Positions 13,028-24,935 of a DNA stretch of 64,000 bases are shown in pieces. Numbering within the stretch: the stretch's first letter is position 1; each line of letters starts with the position of its first letter. The DNA is from Linderina pennispora (Eukaryota > Kickxellomycota > Kickxellomycetes > Kickxellales > Kickxellaceae): positions 682,001 to 746,000 of the forward strand of contig NW_024468250.1 of NCBI RefSeq assembly GCF_002104995.1. The letters run 5' to 3'. The position numbers and the translations under genes were made by a program. The notes under the pieces were generated by a model, which was not told the origin of the DNA, did not search any database, and saw nothing but the letters and a program-made list of their open reading frames with translations.

Positions 13028-15132
13028 TTACTTCTCATTAAAGATCTCGATTGACTGAATGTGCCAGCAGGAGTGAATCCCAGGACCTTGCCGAAGAAAT
13101 TCAGCTGTCCCTTCAAGTGCGAGCACGATATTCTCTGCTTTCCTGAATCCATGCCCCTCGCCAGGAATCTCGACATGCCCTACCATGACGCCCTTATCTT
13201 TCAGTGCCTCAGCCAGCACTGTCGCCTGATTCGGTGGCACAATCTTGTCATCGGCACCATGGAAAAACACAGTCGGACACTCCAGCCTGTCCACAGAATT
13301 GATAGGCGACCAGGCAGCAATGCGGTCCCGTGCTTCTGGGTATGGCCCAACAAGCCTATCTATGTAGTGTGCCTCAAACTTGTGTGTCTCCTGCGCAAAG
13401 AGCTCCAAGTCGCTCATACCGCAGACACTGGCACCGGCAGCAAATACCTCGGGGAGGAATGTAAGCGCAGCCAATGTGCAGAATCCACCGGCGCTTTCTC
13501 CCATGATTGTCAGACGCTGTCTGTCAACCTTGCCGGTTTCTGCCAGGTGGAGGGCTGCGGCGCAGCAGTCTTGCACATCAACGATGCCAAACCATGGATA
13601 AAGCCGCTCGCGGTAGGCACGGCCCTTACCGGTTGATCCACCATAGTTTACATCGGCGACAGCAAATCCGCGTGTGGTCCAAAACTGGATCTGTGAATTA
13701 TAGATCGGGTCAGCTTGGAAGGTCGGCCCACCATGACTGAGAACAAGAAGAGGAGGCAGTTCTCCAGCGGGCCCAGCAAAGTTCTTGTTAGTCGGTGGAT
13801 AGAAATAGGCAAATGCCGTTGCATCGGACCCACCTTGGCCAACTTGGTCGTTGTCAAATGGTGGCAGACGGGTGGGGAATTCGATTTCCGATGGGATAGA
13901 AATATCCTCATCGCTGAGCATAGTGACACTGGCGCCACCGAATACTAGCTGCTTGGCATCGGGTGCATCGTTCATGAAGTAAGTGAAGAGGGAGACAGTG
14001 CTTTTTGGCCTACCACCAAGCATCATGAGGATCTGAGACCCGGATTTCGGGTCAACACCAAAGTGGAATGCATCCATGACGGACCACTCGGGAGTCGGCA
14101 ACTCGGTCATCTCATGTGGAACGATATTCAATTGGTACAGGTGTGCTCTGCCGCCAGCGATATAGCGAACTACGACTTCGTCCGGCTTTCCAGGTACAGG
14201 TTGGAATGTAGAAAAGCCGAATTCCCACTCAGCAACTGCAAAATCAGCTTTCATCGACTTAGCCAGTGACTGGTTTGTCTTGCCGTCGCTGTCAACATAG
14301 TACGGATTCCAGAAACCCGAGCGGTCCACAAGGAAATGTAGTCTGCCAGCATCGTCAAAACGCGGCTGGTAGATGCTCTCCTGAACGTCACCTTCGCCTT
14401 CAGCGACAATTGCCAGGTTATCAAGGCCGTTGGCAACCCCATTTGCGTCAAACGAGAGCGTGGCACGGTGCAGGGTAGTCGCATCCCAGTTCATGTTCGG
14501 ATGGTTCCAAGTATAGAATGCAATCTCGTCGTTCAAGGGGCTGAACACAGGGCTCGACACAAAGTCGCTCTGGCTGAAAAGCACAGCATCATCGGTCGGC
14601 TTAAATTCGTCGGCATCAAGGTCGCTGGGCAGCGGAATGGCGACCAGCACAGCCAAGGCGCCAATGTCGCCATTGCGGTGGTCCTCACGCACAGCAACAG
14701 CAAACTTCTTGGACGGATGGATGACCATGTTGGCATACCACAGCCTGTCATCCTGCTGAGCAATCCGGCGAGGTGCCAGAGCAGAGTTCGCATCAAATAG
14801 GTATAGACCGCAGTCGCTTGCATTGCAGAACAGAATGAGGCCATCATAAACGGCATAGGGCGAGCCACCGTACCTGTGCACACGCGACCTCACATTCCAC
14901 TGGGTGTTGGGCGTCAGCTCGCATATGGTGGCTCCATCAAAGTCAGTGGTCTACCTGGCTGAACAGTGTGCGGCGCCCGCCCTCAGATAGGGCGAGAGTC
15001 GGTCCAGTACACGCGGGAGGGCGAGCCCTTGTCGATACGGATCTCAGAGACGTACTTTGATGTTGACGCGACATCAGCTGCAGACAGCGGGCTTTCCCAG
15101 CTACCATAGCGAACAGTTGTAGTATCAGGCAT
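13028..15132 (-). CDS. S9 family serine peptidase (dipeptidyl/acylaminoacyl-peptidase type)
   Basis: Predicted alpha/beta-hydrolase peptidase releasing dipeptides or acylated N-terminal residues. The N-terminal two thirds is the beta-propeller-type region of S9 enzymes. The C-terminal catalytic domain shows LPPLLVLSHGGPT (oxyanion region), the nucleophile elbow GESAGG, the acid in HGADDKIVPP and the histidine in GEGHGFR. The start at 15132 (MPDTTTVRYGSW) is the first ATG that continues into family-like sequence (SPLSAADVASTS, VYWTDSRP). Two +1 breaks occur near 14985 and 14945. Correcting both gives about 700 aa, usual for S9C enzymes. There is no clear signal peptide, so a cytosolic location is likely. 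The exact substrate is unknown. Confidence 0.85.
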
Positions 15133-15964
15133 TACGAAGAGTAAAAAAGAGTGAGAGAATATCTAGGTAATAGTTATCAGGAACGATAAAGTGCCGAGAG
15201 TTGTGTTTTAATGATAGACAGTTGCTTTTAATAGGCGGTCAACCTCCTTCCAGTTAGAAGCAAAAAGGCCGCTCTATACAAATGAGGCATGTAAACGAAA
15301 AATCAAACCGCAGTGCGCTTTACGATCGAATGTGTCTGGATGAGGGGGGCAAATGCCGATTTCAACGGGCCATTCTTGAAGTAGCCGGCTACAATATCGA
15401 TTATTCTCATACATTAGGACGCGGTAGACAGTGTAGAGCACGCACTGGTTTGTAGGTAGATGCAAATCCTCACAGGGATAGTAGCCATGCCAGATCGTCT
15501 GATAATTGCACGGATAGCCCGTAAAAGCATATGTTTGTGTCCACAGGATGACAGATTATGTCTTTAATAGATAGTAACATTAACACTAATGTTCGTCAGT
15601 ATCTTTCCATCACTACTATTCCATATTCATATGATATATATGTACTGTGGTATGCCAAGTATGAAATGTGTTGGTGACCAGCCTCCTGCGACTGTTTTGT
15701 ACATTATGTTGTTTTATATTTTCACGCAATATGTACTTCATGTGAAATTATATTATATGCAAGTATGTAGAAGGAGTCCAAAGGTGAGTAGGCTGTATAC
15801 CCACATACATATTACATGTGGCCTTCGGAAAAGTAAACATGGCCATAGGAAATGGGGTTTCGGAGGCCCTATAATCGATAGTACTGGTATTCACACAGGC
15901 CGCTGCAGCATTACCATCCAAGACACCTGTGCATTTATTTGACAAAAGCATGGTGCCTATAAAT
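15133..15964. other. Intergenic region
   Basis: AT-rich spacer holding the promoter of the S9 peptidase gene (minus strand, left) and the 3' flank of the small orphan gene. No supported gene or repeat. Confidence 0.5.
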
Positions 15965-16252
15965 TCAGTGCAGAGGCTTCCATCCGCTCTGCACCACCTG
16001 CTCGTTTCCGTTGCTGTCGGGCTGGATCTTGAACCACAGGATCTTGTCGTCGCCCGTATATCCGACATAGAACGATGGCGTACCGCCGTCTGCCTTGTCC
16101 ATGGCAATACCGGGCATCATGGCAACTGCGGGCGGTGACTGTAGGTGGTCGGGAGAAGTGCCGAGCAGCTCGGGCGGGCCGAAGACGCTGGTGACCTTGG
16201 CGGCAGTATCGAATGAGTTGCTGCTGAACTTGGACGTGAGATCCGAAACCAT
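15965..16252 (-). CDS. Small orphan protein, 95 aa
   Basis: I do not recognise a family. It is a single open frame from ATG (MVSDLTSKFSSNSF) to stop, with soluble, balanced composition and segments that look protein-like (GTPSFYVGYTGDDKILWFKI, VVQSGWKPLH). There is no signal peptide or membrane helix. A pyrimidine-rich leader precedes the ATG on the minus strand, like other genes here. It lies between the S9 peptidase and the pyruvate dehydrogenase E2 gene on the same strand. A chance open frame remains possible. Confidence 0.45.
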   Translation of the reverse strand: MVSDLTSKFSSNSFDTAAKVTSVFGPPELLGTSPDHLQSPPAVAMMPGIAMDKADGGTPSFYVGYTGDDKILWFKIQPDSNGNEQVVQSGWKPLH

Positions 16253-16491
16253 CCTTTATTAGAGATGAGTGTGAAAAAACAAAAAAGAAAGTAGCGAGCA
16301 AGAGAAAAGTGCTTGGGACAGGCTTCTTTTTAGGAGAGGTTTAGGCTTTGTTTTCGCATTGCCAAGACACGCAGGGGTCATGCTGCGCAATCCTCGCCCC
16401 TGATCCTTTTTCCATCGCTCGCCTGGCAAGGTGTTTGTGGAATAAAAAAGTTGGCAACTTTTGTAGTCTAGAGAAAGAGAGTTTGGAGAAT

Positions 16492-18113
16492 TTAGAGAAT
16501 GAGAGTCAGGGGGTTCTCGAGGTATCCCTTGAAGGCCTTCAGGAACAGGGCACCGGTGGCGCCGTCGACGACCCGGTGGTCAGCCGAGAGCTGGACGGAC
16601 ATGACCTCGGCGGTCTTGAAGCCCTTCTCGGACGACTCATCCAGGACCAGGCGCTGCTCGGTGGAGCCGACGCTGAGGATGGCAGCGTGGGGCGGGTTAA
16701 TGATGGCCGAGAACGAGGTGATGCCGTACATGCCCAGGTTGGAGATAGTGAAGCTGCCGCCCTGGAACTCCTCGGGCATCAGCTTGTTGGCGCGGGCGCG
16801 GGACACCAGGTCCTTGACATCGGCCGAGATGGTCTTCAGGCCCTTGGCGTCGACGGCCTTGACAATCGGGGTGATCAGACCGGCGGGGGTGGCCGCGGCA
16901 ACGGCAATGTCGGCGTGGTGGTGCTGGCGGATGAACTCTCCCTGCCACGAGCTGTTGACCTCGGGCACATCGCGGAGCGCTGCCGCCGCCGCCTTGATCA
17001 CAAAGTCGTTGACCGAGAGCTTGTAGGCGCCGTTGGCCGCCGTGTTCAGCGACTTGCGCAGCTTGTTCACGTTGTCCATGGTGATCGACTGCTGCAGGTA
17101 GTAGTGCGGGATCGTCGCCTTGGACTCGCCCAGGCGCGCGGCAATGACCTTGCGCATGTTGGTCAGAGGAATGTCTGTGTAGCCAGCGGCGGCCGGGGCA
17201 GCGGCAGCCGGAGCAGCAGCGGCCGGAGCAGCAGCAGCAGCCTTGGCAGGGGCGGCAGCAGCGGCAGCCGGGGCGGCGACCTCGGGCGCCTTGAAGTTCT
17301 CAATGTCGGCCTTGACAATGCGGCCGCGCGGGCCGGAGCCCTTGACCTGAGCAAGATCGATGCCCTTCTCCTTGGCCAGGGTCTTGGCCAGAGGGCTGGC
17401 GAAGATGCGCTCGCCCGAGGCAGCAGTCGATGTGGATGCGGCAGCAGCCGGGGCAGCAGCGGCGGGAGCAGCAGCGGGGGCAGCAGCAGCGGCCGGGGCG
17501 GCACCAGCGGCCTCCTCGGCGCGGGTCTCGACCTTGGCCTCCGACAGCGAGAAATCGGCAAAGGCAGCGACGTCCTCGGCGTTCTCGACGATGATGGCCA
17601 GCGGCGAATCAATGGCCAGGTCCTTGGTGCCGGTCTCGGCCAGGATCTTGGCCAGGTAGCCCTCCTCCTGGAACTCAAAGTCCATCTGGGCCTTGTCGGT
17701 CTCGATCTCAACAAGCACATCTCCAGGCTCGACACGGTCGCCGACGGCCTTCTGCCACTGGCCAACGTTACCCTGTGTCATGGTCGGGGACAGCGCGGGC
17801 ATGCCGACCAGCTGGTGGTCGGGGTAGCTCTTGGAGCTGTACTGGCGAGCGATGCCGCTGGCAGGAGACGCGATCTTGCTGATGCGCAGGGCAGCGGCCG
17901 AGCTGACAGCACTACAGGCGGACAGATGCATCAGTACCAAGACAAACACAGAGCGCGGGTGAGAATACAGAGGAGCTGTGTGTATGCTTACCGAGTGGTG
18001 CTGATGTGGCGGGCAGAGGCGCGGGCGACCATGCGAGCAGTCACAGGAGTGAGCAGCTTCGACGAGCGCGACAGGAAACGGGCAGCCTGCGAGGACTTGG
18101 TGACAGCCGACAT
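16492..18113 (-). CDS. LAT1: Dihydrolipoyl acetyltransferase, E2 of pyruvate dehydrogenase
   Basis: Mitochondrial E2 core enzyme that moves the acetyl group from lipoyl-lysine to CoA. Two exons: 18113-17992 encodes a basic, Ser-rich targeting sequence (MSAVTKSSQAARFLSRSS), then an 80-nt phase-2 intron, then 17911-16492. Domains in order: one lipoyl domain with the lipoylated Lys in ETDKAQMDF, an Ala/Pro-rich linker, a peripheral-subunit-binding domain (FASPLAKTLAKEKGIDL, GSGPRGRIVKADI), a second Ala-rich linker, and the catalytic acyltransferase domain with the active-site SADHRVVDGATGA near the C-terminus. Total is 513 aa with no frame break. A 590-codon frame on the opposite strand is a shadow of this biased sequence. 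A CT-rich leader precedes the ATG. Confidence 0.96.
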
Positions 18114-18653
18114 TTTGTGAAATTGAGGTGAGATTTGAAAGAGAAGGAAAAAGAGATAACGAGAAAGAAAGCAAGAGTGGCTGCGAACGGACAAGAGTGG
18201 GTCGCTTAAGAGGGGCGTGAGGTGGGGGTGGAGGAGCAGAGTGCGGTTGTTTTTCTGATTCCTAGGCTGTACGGGACAGCGCCCCCGCACCAGAGGTGGG
18301 ATTTTATCCGCCGCGCTCGCAGGCTGAGCATACAAAATTTTTTCTGAGAGCCGAGCGGAGAATACCGGCGGATAATTGGCAGTCACGGCAAATGCGCGCT
18401 TGAGCAAGTGCGACCAGGGCGAGAGGAGGTATTCGGGGTTGGGAACAGCGCCCTGCTGGACGCGCGCGTATTTTTCAAACAGCGTTGTAAAAATTTAATT
18501 CGGGGAGGATATGCGGCACGTTCCCCAAGGATCCACACAGCACACCGCCGGTTCGGGACTACTGGCCAGTATTATCCGCGGGTTGAGCTTAAATCCACGG
18601 CTCAAAAGGCTCGAGCCTGGCGAACCGGCCCACCCGAGCCCAGACCGTTCTTC
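18114..18653. other. Promoter region of LAT1 and 3' flank of ALG5
   Basis: 540-nt spacer. Next to the E2 gene the minus strand is pyrimidine-rich (leader-like). No coding frame is supported. Confidence 0.5.
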
Positions 18654-19696
18654 TTAGTGTGTATTGATTTTCCAGTAGCCAAGAAGATAGTTGAGGCGCA
18701 CAGCCAGCAGATCGAGCGCCATCTGCACCGAATCGCGGACGATCGACATCTTGCTGCCAGCGACCTCATGCCAGTTGACCGGCACCTCGACCACAGGGAT
18801 GCTCTGGTAGCGCGCCAGCAGCAGGATCTCAATGTCGAAGATAAAGCGCTCCACGTGCATGTTCGGGAACACCAGGCGTGCAGCCCCGCGGCTAAACAGC
18901 TTGAACCCGCACTGCGTGTCGCGCACGCCGCGCACGCCCAGGATCGTCACGTATGTGTGGAACCCCCACTGCAGGAACGCCCGCACGTGGCTGCGCTGCA
19001 CCACGGTGCCCGACAGCGCCTGGTTGTTGCGCGAGCCGATGGCGATTGCCAGGCCCTGGCGCTCGCTGGCCCGGGCCTTCTGCCACAGCGGGTCGATGTC
19101 GCTGAACCGCGTCGCTCCGTCGGCATCGCAGAAGATAATGTACGCTCCCCTGGCGCTCAGCACGCCCTGCGTCACCGCACCGCCCTTGCCGCGGTTGATT
19201 ACATGCCGCACCACCCTGATCTCCTTGATGCCGTGCATGCGCGCAAACTCCAGAGCCACCTCCGACGTCTTGTCCCGGCTGCCATCGTCCATGATTATCA
19301 GCTCAAACGAGAACTTGGGCTCGTCGGCGCGCCGCGCACTCACGTACTCGTGTATGTCATTGAGCAGCACCGGCAGCCGCTCCTCCTCGTTGAATGCTGG
19401 CACCACAATGGTCAGATCAACCGAGGCTGCCTCGGCCAAGGAGCCCAGCTTCTGCCGCTCGTGCTTCTCGTCGATTCCCTCGTAGTAGTTCTCGCTCTCT
19501 TTGCGTGGCCGCGGCTGCGGGCTCTTGAAGTGCACCACCAGGGTCTAACACACAGGGGGAAACAGTTAATTAGATGGCACTGGACTAGTCTGGGGGTCGC
19601 TACTGCTCGTCCATATCACCGCTGGCTTACCGAAACCGCCACTGCCGCGCCCACACCGAACATAGCCAGTACAAGCAGAAGCTGCATCGCGTCCAT
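18654..19696 (-). CDS. ALG5: Dolichyl-phosphate beta-glucosyltransferase
   Basis: ER-membrane GT2 glycosyltransferase making dolichyl-phosphate-glucose from UDP-glucose for N-glycan assembly. Exon 1 (19696-19631) encodes a 22-residue hydrophobic N-terminal anchor (MDAMQLLLVLAMFGVGAAVAVS). An 86-nt intron follows, then exon 2 (19544-18654). GT2 motifs are all present: LTIVVPAFNEEERLP, the DDGSRDKT loop, NRGKGGAVTQGVL, the DXD-like DADGATRF, and DTQCGFKLFSR. The protein is 318 aa, close to yeast Alg5 (334), and has no frame break. The catalytic domain follows the single anchor, as in the family. It is divergent from RPS4, sharing a 502-nt intergenic region. Confidence 0.95.
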
Positions 19697-20198
19697 GTCG
19701 TTTGGTCGTAACAGCTGGAGTAAGGAATATCTAAAGGGAACGGGGAACCCAGAGGGTAAAAGTACAGTAATAGGTGAAGGGGCGGGCGTTACAGAGAAGA
19801 AGGATAGGGTGAGAGGCTAGAAAGAAAAAGCGTAGGACGCCGCTGCAAAGGGGCAGCGCGAACATTTAGAAATAGCCCTCGGCTTCCTGTGTGGCGGGCC
19901 AGTCTCAAGTCAACCCAGATACCAGAGACACTGGTCACGTTCGAACTCCCACAAGGGCCAATAAAACCAGCCCAGCGAATCCGAGAGGGTGATCCAAATC
20001 ACAAGCACTGATCGATCTCTGCAATCAGCAATTACTGTGCGCCACCGCAATCAGCCGATTTGTCCTTTAGCCCCTTTGCAGGCACAGGCAATTTTTAGCG
20101 CACCAAGCCAATACAGTGATTTGGCCGCCTATACAGAGCGAAACTTTCTCTTTTCTGACGCCTATTCTGTCAAACTTATAACAGAAGAAAAACGAACC
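19697..20198. promoter_or_regulatory. Bidirectional promoter region, ALG5 / RPS4
   Basis: 502 nt between the divergent starts of ALG5 (-) and RPS4 (+). I could not pick out a confident TATA box or ribosomal-protein element. Confidence 0.45.
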
Positions 20199-21407
20199 AT
20201 GGTATGTTCCCGGTGGACTGGCAGCGAATCCGAGCCTGGCAGAGATGGATGCGCCGATAAATCGCATGGATACGCCCAGCTGTAAAAAATTGTTGCTGTC
20301 GCGCGAGGGGAAATATCGGGCTGGACGGCTGGCCGCGCAGATTCGACCTGTCGGAATTGCTTGGCAGACATTTGCAGAGCGGCGCTGCGACAGGCATTCG
20401 AGAGCGCATTCGGCAGAGCGTTGGTTCTGCAGCGAGCGAACTCTGTTCTTGTCGCAAACAGACCTGTCCTCTCCCCCTCCCCTCGACAGACAGCAAGGGC
20501 AGCGTTGCCGCTCTATATTGCCACATACAAAAAACCCGGTTTGCTTTCTGAAGACGACTGCACTGTGCTAACTTTGCCGTGGTGGCTATTCTGCTTGATT
20601 GGTTTTGTCTACCTTTAGGCTCGCGGTCCCAAGAAGCATATGAAGCGTCTTAACGCTCCGAAACACTGGATGCTGGACAAGCTGACTGGCACTTACGCCC
20701 CGAAGCCCTCGGCTGGCCCGCACAAGCAGCGCGAGTGCCTGCCCCTGGTTGTCTTCCTGCGTAACCGCTTGAAGTACGCCCTGAACGGCCGTGAGGTCCA
20801 GAGCATCCTCATGCAGCGCCTGGTCAAGGTTGACGGTAAGGTTCGCACCGACACCACCTACCCGACCGGCTTCCTGGACGTCATCTCGATCGAGAAGACT
20901 GGCGAGAACTTCCGCCTGATCTACGACATCAAGGGCCGCTTCACTGTCCACCGCATCACCGATGAGGAGGCCAAGTTCAAGCTGGGCAAGGTCCGCCGCT
21001 GCCAGCTGGGCCAGGGCGCCGTTCCGTTCATCGTCACCCACGATGGCCGCACCGTCCGCTTCCCCGACCCTCTGATCAAGGTCAACGACACCGTCAAGAT
21101 CGACCTGGAGACCGGCAAGATCGTCGACTTCATCAAGTTCGAGGTTGGCAACGTCGCGATGGTCACCGGCGGCCGTAACATGGGCCGTGTTGGTATCATC
21201 ACCCACCGCGAGCGCCACCACGGCGGCTTCGACATCGTCCACGTCAAGGACGCCCTGGACCGCTCGTTCGCTACCCGCCAGACGAACGTGTTCGTGATCG
21301 GTGACGGCAACAAGCCGTGGATCTCGCTGCCCAAGGACAAGGGTGTCAAGCTCACCATTGCCGAGGAGCGCGACCGCCGTCGCGAGCTGGCTGCTGCCTC
21401 TGCCTAA
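20199..21407 (+). CDS. RPS4: 40S ribosomal protein S4 (eS4)
   Basis: Structural component of the small ribosomal subunit. Exon 1 is just the ATG (20199-20201). A 417-nt intron (20202-20618, GTATGT...TTTAG) follows, with a yeast-like branch site TGCTAAC at 20566-20572. Exon 2 (20619-21407) begins [20 protein letters not shown], the classic S4 N-terminus, and carries the S4 RNA-binding region and the KOW-like segment [19 protein letters not shown]. The total is 263 aa, matching the family length, with no frame break. Strong codon bias fits high expression. A ribosomal-protein intron directly after the start codon resembles yeast gene structure. Confidence 0.97.
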
Positions 21408-21685
21408 GAGTCTCCTTTTATCATACAGCTTTTATGTTTTGGTAGGAAGGCTTGCCCACAGTTTCTTAAAAATTTACCGCCCCGAGCAAATGTGCTTTGT
21501 TTTCTTCTACATGCTGGCGGCGGGGAGGAGCGTCCTTGCGAGATCCAGGGGTGTCTGCGCCCAGGAGAAAAGAGGCTCCAGAGTGCCGTGATGAAAGCGC
21601 CGCTTTTTCCGTTTCCGCTGTTGATTGCATTTGAATTACACGCACATTTATTTACACTACACATTTTCGACTTTTTCCCTGCACA

Positions 21686-22658
21686 ATGAGCATTGTTGAG
21701 AAGGCAGCCAAGCTTCTTTTGCACAGCCCGCCGGGCGAGGTGGACGACGTGTTCAACGGTAAGGGCCACAGGGCGCTTGAAAGCTTACTATTGCTGGCAC
21801 GGACCCTTGCAACCTTTCGCTCATCTGGGCCAGGATTTCTGTTCTTCATAGACATTCGCGGCATCGTCAACGACGACGAGGCGCTGCAGGAGCACATCGA
21901 GCCGGTGCTGGCAGAGAGCAACATGCAGCACTTTTTGGTGGTGGAGGTGCCGGAGACGGAGAGCAAGGTAAGGAGGCAAGACAAAGTGAGGATCTGGCAA
22001 TGCAAGGAAGGTTTGCTGAATTTGTTTTTGCCAAATATGCCTGGTAGGTGCTGCTGACGCCGTACAACAAGCTGGAGGACGGGCGGTACCTGTGCCCGAA
22101 CACGCAGCAGGAGTTTGCATTCGACCATGTGCGTCGCGTGGCTCACGATGCGCAGGAAGCAGCAGCGGCGGGGGCGAACGAGGAGCAGCGGGCGCAGCTG
22201 CAGACGGCGCTGGACGCATATGTTTTGGCGCACTACCCGGAGGGCGCGGGCACGGTGTTCTCGCACGAGGGGCAGCTGGTGCTGTGCATTGTGAGCAACC
22301 GGTTCTCGCCGGGGAACTTCTGGAACGGGTCGTGGCGGGCGGTGTGGTCGTTCAGTGCGGAGACGGGGCAGCTGAACGGGTCGGCGAAGGTGACGGTGCA
22401 TTACTTCGAGGACGGGAATGTGCAGCTGGACACGCAGGCCGAGTTCACCGCGGACGTCCAGGGCAGAGCAGGTGGTGAAGAAGGATTGGCGAGCTGGAGG
22501 GCGACTTCCAGCGCGGCATCAATGACGGGTTCCGGCAGCTGGCGGAGAAGACGTTCAGGGGCCTGCGGCGGACGCTGCCGGTGACGCGCAACAAGGTTGA
22601 TTGGGAGAAGATTGCCAACTACCGGATCGGCAGCGAGCTGACGAGTACTGCGAACTAG
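21686..22658 (+). CDS. CAP1: F-actin-capping protein subunit alpha
   Basis: Barbed-end actin capping subunit, which pairs with a beta subunit. Exons are 21686-21758, 21852-21967 and 22048-22658, with introns of 93 and 80 nt and clean GT..AG. The N-terminus MSIVEKAAKLLLHSPPGEVDDVFNDIR is characteristic, followed by LLTPYNKLEDGRYLCP. The family signature region is FSPGNFWNGSWRAVW, and the C-terminus runs LRRTLPVTRNKVDWEKIANYR. Two +1 breaks near 22463 and 22484 interrupt the last third, and correction gives about 265 aa, close to yeast Cap1 (268). Intron phases agree across both junctions, which supports the exon model. Confidence 0.9.
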
Positions 22659-22793
22659 CCCGATAGACACCATAACGTGGGCTCCTGATCTGGAGTTTAG
22701 GTCGCTTGCCGAGGGGATTTGCTGCGGCCGCGGGGACTAGTTCTTCTTTCGCTCTCATAAAGCACCCATCTAAACAGTATTTCTTGTGTTGGC

Positions 22794-24935
22794 ATGTCTA
22801 CAGATACAGTGGCAGGAGGCAGTGGCGAAATGCTGCCGATCGGCAAGGACACAGTCCACCGGCTGTGCTCCGGGCAGGTGATCGTCGATCTGGCGACAGG
22901 CAGTGAAGGAGCTGCTGGAAAACAGCCTGGATTCAGGCGCGACGTCGGTGGAGATCCGCCTCAAGGACAACGGGCTGACGTCCATCACGGTGATAGACAA
23001 CGGCAGCGGCATCGCATCGGCGGCACATGCCACGGTGTGCCGCAAGCACTGGACGTCCAAGATCCGCAGCTTCACCGACCTCTCCACAATCACCACCTTT
23101 GGGTTCCGCGGCGAGGCCCTGAGCTCGCTGTGCGCCGTGGCCACGGTCAGCTATAACCACCAGCACGCGCGAAAGCGACCCCATGGGCGTCCAGCTGACA
23201 TACGACATGGCCGGCGCCCTCGCATCATCCTCGCCGGTCGCCCGCTCCCACGGGACGACGGTGGTGCTGACGAAATCTGTTTGGGCGGTGGCCGGTGCGG
23301 CAGCAGGAGCTGCAGCGGCACGCCAGGCGCGAATACCTGAAGCTGGTGGGGCTTGTGGAGCAGTACGCGATCATCAGCAATGCGCGGCTGGTTCTGTCCA
23401 ACCAGACCAAGGGCAGCGCGTCGGTGGCTGTGCGCACGGCCGCGCAAAGCTCGCTGCTGGGCCGGCTCTCGGCGGTGTTTGGGTCGCAGCAGCGGCCGCT
23501 GTTGGCCGAGATCTCCTTCACGCAGACGATCGAAGGGCCTTGATGTGACTGTAGGCGGGCATGTCTCCCGGGCATTGCCCGAGGCTGGACGCAGCGCATC
23601 GGATAAGCAGTACTTTTTTGTCAACGGGCGGCCGTGCGAGTTCATGCGCGCCAAGCGCCTGGTCAACGAGTTGTTCCGCGGCAAGTGCCCGGCCAGGTAC
23701 CCGGTGTTTGCCATTATGGTCGGCGTCAACCAGGACACCGTCGATGTCAACTTGACGCCCGACAAGCGCACGATTCTGCTACGCCACGAGGACGTGGTGC
23801 TAAGGGCGCTCAGGGAGGCGGTGGGGGAGGCGCTGGAGCCGAAGGAGTCCGAGTTTGCAGTGCATAAGAAGGTCCAAGTCTTGCTGGGTGGCGCCGGGAC
23901 CAAGCGCCCGGCCGAGCAGATGGACAGTGGTGAACTGCCAGTGGTCCCACCGGCTTGCCGCTGCCCCGCCTGCAGTAGTCCGCAGCAGCGACGACTTTGA
24001 GGCCCCGCCACTCAAGACTCGAGTCTCACCCAGCGTCGTCATGGTTACAAAGCCAGCGCAGCCACCCGCACTTGTCCATGCGCCATCATCCATTCCACTC
24101 GAGAGCTCATCACTGCTCGCCACGCCCACCGCCAGCGCCCCGCCAGCTGTGCCCAAGCGCCAGCCGGCCAAGAAGCCCGCAACCATGGTCATCGGCGCCT
24201 GCCGCAACCGCCTGCGCGACATCTCCTACGACTGGTCGAAAGTGTCGGCGCGGATGCAGCAGCGCCAGCAATCCGCCAGCATCCCCGAACCGCCCAGCAC
24301 TCCAGAGACTGCCTCGGGCGTGCATTTGAGCGATGCCGAGGCGCGTGCGTCGCTGTCGCGGCTGATCCGCAAATCGGATTTCGCCCAGATGCAGGTTCTC
24401 GGGCAGTTCAACCTGGGTTTCATCATCGCGCGGTTCCGCGACGACCTGTTCATCATCGACCAGCACGCCTCTGACGAAAAGTACAATTTCGAGACACTCC
24501 AATCGACTGCGCGCATCGCCTCGCAGCCGCTGATCCGGCCCCACGTACTGGAGCTCAACATTGTCGACGAGGCCGTGGCCATGCAGAATCTCCATGTGCT
24601 TGAGCGCAACGGCTTTGGCCTTTCGGTGGACGAGCAGGCGGTGCCGGGCCGGCGCCTGAGCATGGTCAGCCAGCCGGTTATTGACCAGACCATGTTTAGC
24701 GAGGCGGATTTGCGCGAGCTCATCGCTCGGCTCTCGGCCGACCCGCAGCCACGGTGCGAGCGCGCCTCGCCGCATGTTTGCCTCGCGCGCCTGCCGCAAG
24801 TCCGTCATGATTGGCGACCCCCTGAGCTCTGCACAGATGCGACGGATCGTGGCCAACCTGAGCGGCCTGGACCACCCGTGGAACTGCCCCCACGGCCGCC
24901 CGGTTATGCGGCACCTGTTCCACCTCCCGCAATGA
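22794..24935 (+). CDS. PMS1: MutL-family mismatch repair protein (yeast Pms1 / human PMS2 type), six +1 frame breaks
   Basis: Endonuclease subunit of MutL-alpha in DNA mismatch repair. The N-terminal GHKL ATPase shows AVKELLENSLDSGAT, the DNGSGI nucleotide loop and TFGFRGEALSSLCAV. The transducer region contains YFFVNGRPCEF and VDVNLTPDKRTILL. After a variable Pro/Ser-rich linker, the C-terminal domain carries FNLGFIIARF, the metal-site motif DQHASDEKYNFE and the final CPHGRPVMRHL, so the nuclease residues appear present. The frame advances +1 six times (near 22890, 23150, 23285, 23540, 23975 and 24755). Correction gives about 711 aa, shorter than yeast Pms1, mainly in the linker. The start at 22794 (MSTDTVAGGSGEMLPIGKD) is the only ATG leading into the ATPase. 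Confidence 0.92.

Noticed and set aside
16348-18120. 590-codon plus-strand open frame
   Set aside because: Antisense to LAT1. It arises from GC-rich codon bias and Ala/Gly-rich linkers, and its sequence is low-complexity Gly/Arg/Ser.
18408-19820. 470-codon plus-strand open frame
   Set aside because: Antisense to ALG5, with no family-like sequence.
19935-19960. GTTCGAACTCC, resembling a tRNA B box
   Set aside because: No acceptor stem, A box or cloverleaf pairs with it.
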